Source: DASXTW01 sp046726275 (lineage in GTDB: Bacteria > Actinomycetota > UBA4738). Taken from it: a DNA stretch of 40,595 nt. Each line of letters opens with the position of its first letter. Position 1 is the stretch's first letter. Positions 1 through 8,247 of this stretch are shown one piece after another. The stretch is from contig JBKPAF010000065.1 of NCBI GenBank assembly GCA_046726275.1, forward strand, positions 1 to 40,595, in the 5' to 3' direction. The position numbers and the translations under genes are program-made. The notes below the pieces were generated by a model. It had not been told where the DNA came from, searched no databases, and saw only the letters and a program-made list of their open reading frames with translations.

Positions 1-1366
1 TCCATGCCCTGCCCATGCGGGAGTTCTGCAACGCGTACGAGACATAGACCATCACTAAGGCGAACCCGAAGATGAAATAGAAGAACGCCTTCGGCCCGAT
101 GATCTCGACCGGGCCGATCTCGATGTTGGGGATCCGCTGGACGCCCAGGGCTCCGCCGAAGTACGGCTTCAACCAGGTAGACAGGAACAGGATCCGGGCG
201 ATCTCCCCGAACCCGAGGGTGACGATGGCCAGGTAGTCGCCGCGCATCCGAAGTACGGGGGTGCCCACGATGATCCCCGCCGCCGCCGCCGCCAGCACCA
301 CGAACGGGATAGCCACCCAGAACGTGAACTCGGGTCCCACGTTGATCGATCCCGGGAGGGCCCCACCGGCGGGTTGGTCCCAGGTGAGCACGGCCGTGGT
401 GTAGGCGCCGACGGCGAAGAAGGCCACATAACCCAGATCCAGGAGCCCCGCGAACCCCACCACGATGTTCAGGCCGAGGGCCATCAGCAGGAAGATCCCG
501 GCGATGTTGAGGACCTCCGTTATGAAGTCCCCGAGGATCAGCGGCAGAAAGGCCAGGAGCACGACGCCCACGACCATGATCCCCGACAGGCTCATCCGTT
601 TTTGCCGGACGGGAAGGTCGTTGTACCTCGCCCAGATCTTTTCCCGCCCGGGCTTGGCGATCGCGGTCAGAACGAAGAAGACTGCGAACACGATCACGGC
701 TCCTACGATGGTGAGCCCGCCGGCGAGGTTGTAGAGCTGGTCGATGAAGGTGAAGCCGAGCCTGTTCAGGATCTGGGCGATCAGCACCTGGAGGAGACCG
801 AACACGAACACCCAGAGCACGGCGTACAGGAAGGCCTTCCGCCAACGGGCGCCGAACAGGTTGAGGACGCCGCCGAGCGTGGCCAGGACCACGGCCCCTC
901 CGACGATGAGGGCTGATCCCTTTACCAGATCCTGCTGGAACGTCACGCGCTCCACCATCTCCGGGGAGATGTTGCTGAAGATGTCGCGGACGTTGAGGTT
1001 CCCCACCAGCGTGATGAACACCACCATCACGAGTCCGATGAGCAGGCCCGCGATACTCCCGGCCAGGACGTTGCGCAATCCTGGACGCGCCGCCTCGAAC
1101 CCCTCTAGCTGCGCGGGCGGCTTGCCCGCCAGGTAGCCGAACATGACCGGGATCGCCACGAGGATCACGTAGTCCATAGTCAACGACCCGGCGATGGTCC
1201 TGCCCTTGAAGGCCACAATCATTCCCGTGGCGGACACGAACGCGGCGGTGAGGCCCCCCAACAAACCCATCCGAACGACCTGTCTGGGAGTGAAGTCATG
1301 CGCCGGCAGGTGCTCGATCCCCGCCTCGCGGGGCACGTCGGACGGAACGGTTCTTACCGTGTCCAT
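1..1366 (-). CDS. livM: LivM-type branched-chain amino-acid ABC permease (3' part missing at window edge)
   Basis: Inner-membrane permease of a branched-chain amino-acid type ABC importer, partner of the LivH-like protein just upstream. The reading frame is open from an ATG at 1366 to the window edge, giving 455 residues without a stop, so the C-terminus is missing. The recognisable LivM core begins near residue 258 and contains the typical segments ALGLNIVVGFAGLLDLGYVA and MRGDYLAIVTLGFGEIARI. Before it lie about 255 residues with several hydrophobic stretches, much longer than the roughly 90-residue leader I recall for E. coli LivM. The start is 4 nt after the livH stop, so the two genes are very likely one transcript. 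livG and livF ATPase genes would be expected beyond the left edge. Substrate is inferred from the family only. Confidence 0.9.
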   Translation of the reverse strand, partial: MDTVRTVPSDVPREAGIEHLPAHDFTPRQVVRMGLLGGLTAAFVSATGMIVAFKGRTIAGSLTMDYVILVAIPVMFGYLAGKPPAQLEGFEAARPGLRNVLAGSIAGLLIGLVMVVFITLVGNLNVRDIFSNISPEMVERVTFQQDLVKGSALIVGGAVVLATLGGVLNLFGARWRKAFLYAVLWVFVFGLLQVLIAQILNRLGFTFIDQLYNLAGGLTIVGAVIVFAVFFVLTAIAKPGREKIWARYNDLPVRQKRMSLSGIMVVGVVLLAFLPLILGDFITEVLNIAGIFLLMALGLNIVVGFAGLLDLGYVAFFAVGAYTTAVLTWDQPAGGALPGSINVGPEFTFWVAIPFVVLAAAAAGIIVGTPVLRMRGDYLAIVTLGFGEIARILFLSTWLKPYFGGALGVQRIPNIEIGPVEIIGPKAFFYFIFGFALVMVYVSYALQNSRMGRAW

Positions 1367-1370
1367 GGGC

Positions 1371-2450
1371 TCACGCCCTGTCCTCGGCCAGCCGCTCCCC
1401 CAGGATGCCGGTCGGGCGGAAGATCAGGATGAGGACAAGCGCGAGGAAGGCGACGACGTCCTTCAGCTGGTGCGCGGCAGGAATCCCCAGTCCGACCAGG
1501 ACGAGGCTGGGCGCCACTGCCTCGATCAGGCCGAGGACCAGCCCACCCACCATGGCTCCCACGATATTGCCGATCCCTCCCAGGACCGCGGCGGTGAACG
1601 CCTTGATCCCCGGGAAGAACCCGATGAAGAAATGGGCTTGACCGAACACGAGGGCCCACAGGAACGCCGCCACACCGGCCATGGCCCCGCCCAGCGCGAA
1701 GACCAGGACGATCGTGCGGTCGACGTTGATCCCCATCAGCCGGGCTGTCTCCTGGTCCTCGGCGACGGCCCGGATGGCCTTGCCTCGCTTCGTCTTCTCC
1801 ACGAAGAAGTACAGGAACAGCATCATGGCCACGGCAGCGACGAGCACCACTGCCTGGGTCTTGAGGAGCTGGAAGCCGAAGTAGTTGAGCTTGCCCTCCA
1901 GGGCCGGCAGGGGCGGGTAGTTCTTCACGTCCGTTCCGAACAGGCCGGCGAACGCGTACTGGAGGAAGAAGGAGGCTCCGATGGCCGTGATGAACGGGAT
2001 CAGCCGAGCTCGACCCCGTAACGGTCGGTACGCGACCCGCTCCAGCAGGACGGCGATGGACGTCGAGGTGGCCACGCTAGTCGCCAGCACAATGAACAGG
2101 GAGAGCCACACCTGTTCGGTCCACAGGCTGGTCCGGGACAGGGCGTCGGCCACGAAGAACCCGATCATCGTACCGGCCATGAACACCTCGCCGTGGGCGA
2201 AGTTGATGAACCTCAGGACCCCGTAGACCATGCTGTAGCCCAGTGCGAGCAAGGCGTAGACGGATCCCTGGGAGAGACCGAACACGACGAGGTCCTGCCA
2301 CTGTCGCGCGGAGAGCCGGCCACTGCTGAGGCTCTGGTACGAGCCCCACACGATGGCCACCAGCGCCCCGATACGGATCAGCCAGAGGAATCCATCCACG
2401 AGCGGGAGCTGCACCGCTCGTCGAGTGGACGCCCTCACGGTCTGGGCCAT
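1371..2450 (-). CDS. livH: LivH-type branched-chain amino-acid ABC permease
   Basis: Membrane permease of the same importer, 359 residues. The N-terminal 40 residues carry a first membrane segment, then the family core starts with LVVFGLSQGSVYALLALGYS and GVLRFINFAHGEVFMAG, which are hallmark LivH motifs. The conserved cytoplasmic loop that contacts the ATPases is visible as GKAIRAVAEDQETARLMGIN. LivH is usually near 300 residues, so this one has a modest N-terminal extension. The ATG at 2450 is preceded by GAGGAG at 5-nt spacing, a good ribosome binding site. It lies downstream of livK after a 93-nt gap that holds a hairpin, and directly upstream of livM. Confidence 0.95.
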   Translation of the reverse strand: MAQTVRASTRRAVQLPLVDGFLWLIRIGALVAIVWGSYQSLSSGRLSARQWQDLVVFGLSQGSVYALLALGYSMVYGVLRFINFAHGEVFMAGTMIGFFVADALSRTSLWTEQVWLSLFIVLATSVATSTSIAVLLERVAYRPLRGRARLIPFITAIGASFFLQYAFAGLFGTDVKNYPPLPALEGKLNYFGFQLLKTQAVVLVAAVAMMLFLYFFVEKTKRGKAIRAVAEDQETARLMGINVDRTIVLVFALGGAMAGVAAFLWALVFGQAHFFIGFFPGIKAFTAAVLGGIGNIVGAMVGGLVLGLIEAVAPSLVLVGLGIPAAHQLKDVVAFLALVLILIFRPTGILGERLAEDRA

Positions 2451-2494
2451 GTCAACTCCTCGCCGTGGCGGAACCGGCTCAGTACAAAGGATGA

Positions 2495-2520
2495 GGGTAC
2501 CCGGCGTTCGCCGGGTACCC
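2495..2520 (-). terminator. intercistronic hairpin between livK and livH (probable attenuator)
   Basis: GGGTACCCGG at 2495-2504 and CCGGGTACCC at 2511-2520 form a perfect 10-bp inverted repeat, extendable to 11 bp, around a very short loop. In the minus-strand transcript it follows the livK stop and precedes the livH ribosome binding site. The RNA after the stem (TCATCCTTTGT) is only weakly U-rich, so partial termination or 3'-end protection of livK mRNA is more likely than full termination. In such transport operons the binding protein is commonly made in excess over the permeases. Confidence 0.7.
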
Positions 2521-2543
2521 TATCCCGTTCGTTCGTCTGGCCG

Positions 2544-3851
2544 CTACTGTCCGGGCTCCAGCGTGAAGAGCACGTTCTCCTTGACCGCGGGTAGGTCCTT
2601 TTGGGCCGCCGTAGCCTGTAGGACGGAGATCCGCGGGTTCGCGCAGTCGCCGAACTGGTCGCAGGTCAGCGGCCCGGTGACCCCCTGGAAGTCCTTGGTG
2701 GCCCCCACTGCGTCCCGGAGCTTCTGGCGGTCGATGAACAGCCCGCCGTCCGAGAGCTTCACCGCGACCTTCTTGACGGCCGCCATCAGCATGTTGACCG
2801 CGTCGTAGGCGTGGGCGTGGAAGGCCTGGATCGGGGCCTTGCCCGCCTTCGCCTGGTACTTCGCCACGAAATCCGTGTAGGCCGATCCCGCCGGTGGATT
2901 GGGAATGGAGAAGTACATGCCCCTCGCCGTACCGTTCGGCCCAGGCGGGGTGTCGTGGACCTCGGGGATGACGATGTAAGTGTCGGACGTCAGGCCGTCG
3001 GCGCCCATCAGGGCCGTGTTCTCGAGGCCGTCGACCTGCTTGGCCTGCTTGACCACGAAGTCGCCCTCGGGCTGGAAGATCGGGAAGAAGATCAGCTCGG
3101 CCCCTGCCGCGGCGATCTCGGTGAGCACCGGCTTCATGTCGGTGTCGCCCTTGTTGATCGCGGTCGACACGACGATCTCGCCCCCCAACTCCTTGAACGG
3201 CGCCTCGAACCCGGCCGTGAGACCCTGGGTGTAGGGGTCGCCGTCGTTGATGGTGGCCGCCTTCTTGACCCCCAGCTTCTCGAACGCGAACGTGGCATCA
3301 GCCCGCCCCTGGATCTCGTCGTTGTGCGCGGTACGGAAGTATCCGGGCTTGTGCGCGCTTCCCTCAACGCCTCCCGCTTTGGTAAGGATGGGGGAGGTGT
3401 TCGAACCCGAGATCATGGTGAAGCCGGCCTCGGACAGGATCTCCATGGCGGGAACGGCCGCTCCCGAGCAGCTCGTTCCGATGACCCCCACGATCTGCTT
3501 GTCCGCGACCACTCGCTGGGCCGACGTCGTTCCTCCCTCCGCCTTGCAGAGATCGTCGTAGGGTCCGACCAGCTGGATGCTGTGGCCCTCGAACGATCCG
3601 CCCAGGTCGTCGATGGCGATCTGTATGCCGGTGACCTGGTCGGTCCCCAGGCTGGCCACGTCGCCGCTGATCGCCTCGATGGCGGCGATCTTCAGTGGTT
3701 CACCCGCCTTCAGGGTGACGGCCCCCAGAGGCCCGGCCTTCGGCGGCGTGGTGCCGCCGCCGCCGGTCTCATTGCTCTCGCCACAGGCCGCCGCTACGAG
3801 CATAAGCCCAGCCAGCAGCGCGACGGCGCCGAGCGTCTTGCGACTCTTCAT
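2544..3851 (-). CDS. livK: LivK-type substrate-binding lipoprotein of the ABC importer
   Basis: Extracytoplasmic binding protein (Peripla_BP_6 type) that delivers branched-chain amino acids or related small molecules to LivHM; 435 residues. The N-terminus MKSRKTLGAVALLAGLMLVA is a lipoprotein signal and the lipobox VAAAC puts the lipidated cysteine at residue 23. A Gly/Thr-rich linker follows, then the binding fold with IAAIEAISGDVASLGTDQ and VVADKQIVGVIGTSCSGAAV. The ATG at 3851 follows AGGAGGGGGT at ideal distance, and a small hairpin (CTGGGG at 3864-3869 with CCCCAG at 3875-3880) sits just upstream of that site. First gene of the importer transcript. The precise substrate cannot be told from sequence. 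Confidence 0.93.
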   Translation of the reverse strand: MKSRKTLGAVALLAGLMLVAAACGESNETGGGGTTPPKAGPLGAVTLKAGEPLKIAAIEAISGDVASLGTDQVTGIQIAIDDLGGSFEGHSIQLVGPYDDLCKAEGGTTSAQRVVADKQIVGVIGTSCSGAAVPAMEILSEAGFTMISGSNTSPILTKAGGVEGSAHKPGYFRTAHNDEIQGRADATFAFEKLGVKKAATINDGDPYTQGLTAGFEAPFKELGGEIVVSTAINKGDTDMKPVLTEIAAAGAELIFFPIFQPEGDFVVKQAKQVDGLENTALMGADGLTSDTYIVIPEVHDTPPGPNGTARGMYFSIPNPPAGSAYTDFVAKYQAKAGKAPIQAFHAHAYDAVNMLMAAVKKVAVKLSDGGLFIDRQKLRDAVGATKDFQGVTGPLTCDQFGDCANPRISVLQATAAQKDLPAVKENVLFTLEPGQ

Positions 3852-4169
3852 ACCCCCTCCTCCCTGGGGACTGCCCCCAGTAACGTATCCAGTACAAACC
3901 GAGCCCCCAGTTGAACGGCCCGAGGACTCCCCCGGCTAGCGGGTCCGGCATCATTTACCACACATCCGGACGCAACTCCAGTGGGGTACAGACTCCAATG
4001 GAGCATCTAGCTGCACCGTTGTACGAGGAGAAGGCCCCCGACGGCTTGGCTCCCAGGGGGCATTTCTCATTGACCGGGCTTCTATTGATTGGGTCCCCAA
4101 CCAGTTTGCACACCCCCCGGAGCGGACGTACCGTACCAATCCGGTGACCGTACCGGTGGAAGGCCCGCT
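3852..4169. other. 318-bp intergenic region between divergent livK and anti-sigma-like gene
   Basis: No gene is seen here. On the livK side there is a short hairpin (3864-3880) next to the livK ribosome binding site. On the other side the octamer ACCGTACC occurs twice, at 4130-4137 and 4147-4154, 17 bp apart, and the second copy lies in an inverted repeat CCGGT-N6-ACCGG (4141-4156) that ends just before the ribosome binding site at 4155-4163. These could be operator sites. I found no convincing -35/-10 pair for either gene. Confidence 0.4.
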
Positions 4170-4568
4170 ATGAGCCCATCGTCGCCCATCGTGGAGACCT
4201 TCCGAGCGCATCCATCAGCCCTGTACAGGATCCGCAGCTTCGTCAGGGATCGGGCGAGCGGTGCGCCGCTCCCCGCACAGATGGTGAATGACCTGGCCCT
4301 GGCCGTCTCCGAAGCCTGCGCCAACTCGATCATCCACACGACCTCTCCGGACGTCCGGGTCACCTGGTTCATCTCCGACGATTGTGTCGAGGTCGAGGTC
4401 CTGGACCGTGGGGTCTTCAAGCGACAGGTCCGTATGCCGGAGATCACCGGACACGGGAGTCATGGGATCGCCCTGATGATGGCCCTGGTGGACGAGCTCA
4501 CCATCCGGGAGGGCACTCCCCGCCGGCCGGGCACCCTGGTTCGGCTCGTCAAGTGCCTGCCGGAGTAG
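4170..4568 (+). CDS. anti-sigma-factor-like / RsbW-SpoIIAB-type histidine-kinase-fold ATPase
   Basis: Small cytoplasmic HATPase_c_2 protein, 132 residues. Members of this family bind and inhibit a sigma factor or phosphorylate an anti-sigma antagonist. The N-box is seen around SEACANSIIH (E48, N52). The G1 region is VLDRGVF (D79, G81), lacking the usual second glycine, and the G2 box is GHGSHGIALM (residues 94-103). I chose the ATG at 4170 because GGTGGAAGG lies 6 nt before it and the protein then begins at the fold; a longer frame opens at 4089 but has no family similarity. No sigma factor or antagonist gene is adjacent, so its partner is unknown. Its last 20 bp overlap the convergent dnaE end. 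Confidence 0.75.
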   Translation: MSPSSPIVETFRAHPSALYRIRSFVRDRASGAPLPAQMVNDLALAVSEACANSIIHTTSPDVRVTWFISDDCVEVEVLDRGVFKRQVRMPEITGHGSHGIALMMALVDELTIREGTPRRPGTLVRLVKCLPE

Positions 4569-7500
4569 ACACCCTTCCCGGCTCTTCCACGGAGAAGCGC
4601 ACGGCTTCGGGGCCGAGGAGCCGGCGCAGCTCGCCGACCAGACCCGGGGACCCGTCAACCCGGTACTCCTCCGCCAGGCGGAGCCGCGTGGTCCCGCCGT
4701 CGGAGACCAACTGGATGAGGACGGGGCACTCTCCCGGATGCATGGAGAACACGTCCTTCATCCGGGCGATCAAGCCCTGGGTGCAGGACGACGCCGAGAC
4801 GTCCACGAGGAGTGGATCGGAAGGATCGACGGGGGACGGGCCGAGAGTCTGTGAGGACTCGAGGCCGGACCGATCCGGTTCGCGGATCTCCAGCGCGACG
4901 AGCTGCAGCTCCCTTCCTCGGAGATCGGCCCTCCCCTTGACCAGGACGATCGCATCCTGGGCGAACACGGCCTCGCTCTTTTCAAAGACCGACGGGAACG
5001 CCACGACCCCCACCCCCCCGGTGAGATCCTCCAGCCGGAACACCGCGTAGGGCTCTCCTCGCTTGGTGTACTTCCGGCCGATCGCCACCACGATGCCGGC
5101 GACCGTGATCACGTCTCCGTCGCCCAGACCGGCCAGCTCGGAGACGTCCATGTCGGTCTGGGCAGATAAGCGCTCCCGGATGGCCAGGAGGGGGTGATCC
5201 GTCACGTACTGACCGAGCATGTCCTTCTCCTGACGCAGGAGATCGGGCTTCTCAAACTCGTCTCCGCCAAGAACCGCTTCGTCGATGTCCAGGGCAGGAG
5301 CGACGTCGCCTCCGAAGAAGGACTCCTGCCCGGTCGCCTCGGCCCGGCGATCCGCCAGGATGGGCTCCACGACCTTCTGATACCCCTCCAGCAGGCCCCG
5401 GCGGGTGTACCCGAACGAGTCGAACGCCCCGGCTAGGATCAGGCTCTCCAGGACCTTCTTGTGCAGCACGCCCGCGTCGACCTTTCGACAGAAGTCCGTG
5501 AACGACTCGATCGGTCCCTGCTCCGTTCGGGCCCGGATGATCTGCTGCACCGCGCCCTCGCCGACGTTCCGAATCGCCGCCAGGCCGTACCTGATGTCGC
5601 CGTTCGACGGGGTGAAGTACACCTGCGACTGATTGACGTCGGGCGGGAGCACCCGGAGCCCCATCAGCCGCGCCGCGTTGAGATAGAAGGGCTTCTTGTC
5701 CTTGTCGTCCCGGACGCTTGTGAGCAGCGCCGACATGTATTCCACGGGGTGATGGGCCTTGAGGTAGGCGGTCTGATAGGCCACGTACGCGTAGGCACAG
5801 GCGTGGGACGCGTTGAACCCGTAGTCGGCGAACGGGACGATGAGGTCGAAGATCTCCTGGGCGAGTCGTTCCGTGTACCCACGCTCCAGGGCGCCCTTGA
5901 CGAATGTGTTGCGGTGCGGGACCAGCTCCTCGCGGATCTTCTTGCCCATCGCCTTGCGCAGCAGGTCGGCCTGGCCCATCGAGTAGCCGGCCATACGCAC
6001 GGCGATCTGCATGACCTGCTCCTGGTACACGATGATCCCGTGGGTTCCCTCGAGGATCTCGCGGAGGGAATCGTGCGGGAAGACGATCGGCTTTCGCTGG
6101 TGCTTCCGCTCGGCGTACTCGATGTGCATCCCGGCGTTCAGGGGACCGGGGCGGTACAGGGCGACCAGTGCCATGAGGTCCTCGAAGCGGTCGGGGGCGA
6201 GGCTCTTGATCAGCGAGCGCATCCCCCCGCCCTCCAGCTGGAAGACCCCCGTCGTGTCGCCGCGCCTGAGCATCTCGTAGCTCGGCTGGTCGTCCAGGGG
6301 CACGTGATCGATGTCCAGCTCGATCCCCTTGTCCCTGAGTAGCGCCACCGTGTCCTCGATCACCGAGAGGTTGCGTAGCCCGAGGAAGTCCATCTTGAGG
6401 AGGCCCAGCTTCTCCACCCCGTGCATGTCGAACTGGGTCACGATGCGCCGGGAGTCGTCCCGGGAGTCCTTGGCCAGCTTGAGCGGCAGGTAATTGACCA
6501 GTGGGGCGTCGGCGATAACGACACCGGCCGCGTGCACAGAGTCCTCGCGGCGCAGGCCCTCCAGGGCTCGGGCGGTGTCGATGACCTCCTTCGCCTCGGG
6601 CTCCTTCTCGTAGGCCTCCCGGAGCTCGGTCGACAGGTCGAGGGCCTGGTCGATGGGGAACTCCCGTCCCAGGACGGCTGGAGGGAACATCTTGGCCAGC
6701 CGGTCTCCGAACATGGCCGGGAAGCCGAGGACCCGGGCCGCGTCCCGGATGCCCTGCTTCCCCTTCATGGTCTGGAAGGTGATGATCTGGGCCACGTGAT
6801 CGGCCCCGTACGTGGCCGCCACGTACCGGATGACCTCGTCTCGCCTCCGCTCGTCGAAGTCCATGTCGATGTCGGGCATCTGCTTGCGCTCGGGGTTGAG
6901 GAAGCGCTCGAAGATGAGCCCGTAGCGCAGAGGATCCAGGTCCGTGATGCGCAGGCAGTAGGAGACGACCGAGCCTGCCGCCGACCCTCGCCCGGGTCCG
7001 ACCCTGATGCCGTGCTCCCTGGCGAACCGGATCAGGTCCCACACGATGAGGAAGTACCCCTCGAAACCCATCCGCGTGATCACCGACAGCTCGTTTTCGA
7101 GCCTCCGGCGGATCTCGTCCGTGACCATCCCGTACCTCTTCCGGGCGCCGTCGGAGACGAGCTCTCGGAGGTAGGAATCGAGCGTCTTCCCGTCCGGGGG
7201 CACGAACCTCGGCAGGTGCATCTGGCCGAAGGTGAGCTCGATGTCGCACATCTCGGCGATGGAGAGCGTGGCGTCGCAGGCCTCGGGGAGCTCGGCGAAC
7301 GCTGCCCGCATCTCGTCCGGGGACTTGAGGAAGAACTCGTCCGTGTCGAACTTCAGGCGGTTGTCGTCCGTCTGCACCTTCTGCTGCTGGATGCACAAGA
7401 GCACGTCGTGGGGGCGGGCGTCTTCCTTGTTCGTGTAATGAAGATCGTTGGTGGCGGCCAAGGGCACGTCCAGCTCGCGCGAGAGCTCGATCAGCATCGG

Positions 7501-8085
7501 GTTGACCCGAGCCTGCTCCTTCAGTCCGTGGTCCTGGATCTCGAGATAGAAATTGCCCTCGCCGAAGATCGACAGGTACTCGCCAACCACCTCCCGGGCT
7601 TTTGCCGTCTGGCCGGAGATGAGGAGTCTGGCCGTCTCCGAAGCGAGGCAGCCCGAGAGCCCGATCAGGCCCTCCGCGTGCTCGGCCAGGAACCTCTTAT
7701 CCGTCCTCGGCCTGTGATAGAAGCCCTCGATGCTCGCGTCGGTGACGATCTTCAGGAGGTTCCGGTAGCCGGCCTGGTTCCTGGCCAGGACGGTGAGGTG
7801 GCGATATTTCTCCTCGTTCTCTCCGGGGGCCCGCTCGAACCGGTCGCCCGGCGCGACGTAGGCCTCGACCCCGAGGATCGGCTTGACTCCGTTCCGTCGA
7901 GCCGCCAAGTAGAAGTCCAGGGCCCCAAACATGGCCCCATGGTCCGTGAGGGCGAGCGCCGGCATCCCGAATCCCGAAGCCTTGGCGCAGAGGTCTTCGA
8001 CGCGAGAAGCCCCATCGAGGAGCGAGAACTCGCTGTGGGTGTGCAGATGGACGAAGCTGTCCGCGCCGGCGCCGTCGTGGTTCAT
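4549..8085 (-). CDS. dnaE: DNA polymerase III alpha subunit (DnaE)
   Basis: Replicative DNA polymerase catalytic subunit, 1178 residues, normal for DnaE1. The N-terminal PHP domain begins HLHTHSEFSLLDGA (H13, H15, H17) and keeps its metal-binding character. The polymerase domain shows GPGRGSAAGSVVSYCL and the catalytic PDIDMDFDERRRDEVIRY near residue 400; the third acidic residue lies around KLGLLKMDFLGLRNL near residue 565. Helix-hairpin-helix and OB-fold regions follow, the latter around VITVAGIVVAIGRKYTKRGE. The C-terminus overlaps the convergent anti-sigma-like gene by 20 bp. It is divergent from the PD-(D/E)XK nuclease gene, with about 160 bp between the starts. Location near lspA/rluD matches other actinobacterial chromosomes. 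Confidence 0.98.
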   Translation of the reverse strand: MNHDGAGADSFVHLHTHSEFSLLDGASRVEDLCAKASGFGMPALALTDHGAMFGALDFYLAARRNGVKPILGVEAYVAPGDRFERAPGENEEKYRHLTVLARNQAGYRNLLKIVTDASIEGFYHRPRTDKRFLAEHAEGLIGLSGCLASETARLLISGQTAKAREVVGEYLSIFGEGNFYLEIQDHGLKEQARVNPMLIELSRELDVPLAATNDLHYTNKEDARPHDVLLCIQQQKVQTDDNRLKFDTDEFFLKSPDEMRAAFAELPEACDATLSIAEMCDIELTFGQMHLPRFVPPDGKTLDSYLRELVSDGARKRYGMVTDEIRRRLENELSVITRMGFEGYFLIVWDLIRFAREHGIRVGPGRGSAAGSVVSYCLRITDLDPLRYGLIFERFLNPERKQMPDIDMDFDERRRDEVIRYVAATYGADHVAQIITFQTMKGKQGIRDAARVLGFPAMFGDRLAKMFPPAVLGREFPIDQALDLSTELREAYEKEPEAKEVIDTARALEGLRREDSVHAAGVVIADAPLVNYLPLKLAKDSRDDSRRIVTQFDMHGVEKLGLLKMDFLGLRNLSVIEDTVALLRDKGIELDIDHVPLDDQPSYEMLRRGDTTGVFQLEGGGMRSLIKSLAPDRFEDLMALVALYRPGPLNAGMHIEYAERKHQRKPIVFPHDSLREILEGTHGIIVYQEQVMQIAVRMAGYSMGQADLLRKAMGKKIREELVPHRNTFVKGALERGYTERLAQEIFDLIVPFADYGFNASHACAYAYVAYQTAYLKAHHPVEYMSALLTSVRDDKDKKPFYLNAARLMGLRVLPPDVNQSQVYFTPSNGDIRYGLAAIRNVGEGAVQQIIRARTEQGPIESFTDFCRKVDAGVLHKKVLESLILAGAFDSFGYTRRGLLEGYQKVVEPILADRRAEATGQESFFGGDVAPALDIDEAVLGGDEFEKPDLLRQEKDMLGQYVTDHPLLAIRERLSAQTDMDVSELAGLGDGDVITVAGIVVAIGRKYTKRGEPYAVFRLEDLTGGVGVVAFPSVFEKSEAVFAQDAIVLVKGRADLRGRELQLVALEIREPDRSGLESSQTLGPSPVDPSDPLLVDVSASSCTQGLIARMKDVFSMHPGECPVLIQLVSDGGTTRLRLAEEYRVDGSPGLVGELRRLLGPEAVRFSVEEPGRVSTPAGT

Positions 8086-8174
8086 CCCACAAGCCTCGAG
8101 GTTCGAGCCTCGCGGGCACCGGGGGGCGGAGGGAGGCCACCCCCGGGGCCCGTGGGGAAAACCTGTTGATAAAG

Positions 8175-8188
8175 TTACATCCTTGTAA
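8175..8188. promoter_or_regulatory. TTACA-N4-TGTAA inverted repeat between dnaE and the nuclease gene
   Basis: TTACA (8175-8179) and TGTAA (8184-8188) form a spaced palindrome in the divergent control region. The next bases, ATTCCG, resemble those following the matching palindrome at 35379-35392. TGTAAT (8184-8189) could serve as a -10 hexamer for the plus-strand gene, but no good -35 lies at the right distance. Operator role is an inference. Confidence 0.45.
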
Positions 8189-8247
8189 TTCCGACCGGGG
8201 TGAGCTTACACTCCCGGACAGTCACCTTTCAAGAGGACACGGCGGAC

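Noticed and set aside
5252..7396. 714-codon minus-strand frame overlapping dnaE in another frame
   Set aside because: Out-of-frame reading of dnaE with an Arg/Gly/Pro-rich sequence; no domain.
6421..8169. 582-codon open frame on the plus strand opposite dnaE
   Set aside because: It mirrors dnaE codon structure in a high-GC genome, has a composition unlike a folded protein (His, Asp, Gly, Arg) and no motif; the minus-strand dnaE is unmistakable.
8175..8188. Classical actinobacterial LexA (SOS) box
   Set aside because: The known site is GAAC-N4-GTTC; the half-site here is TTACA, so the regulator is left open.
8166..8189. TTGATA with TGTAAT as promoter of the nuclease gene
   Set aside because: Only 12 bp separate the hexamers, too few for a sigma-70 type promoter.
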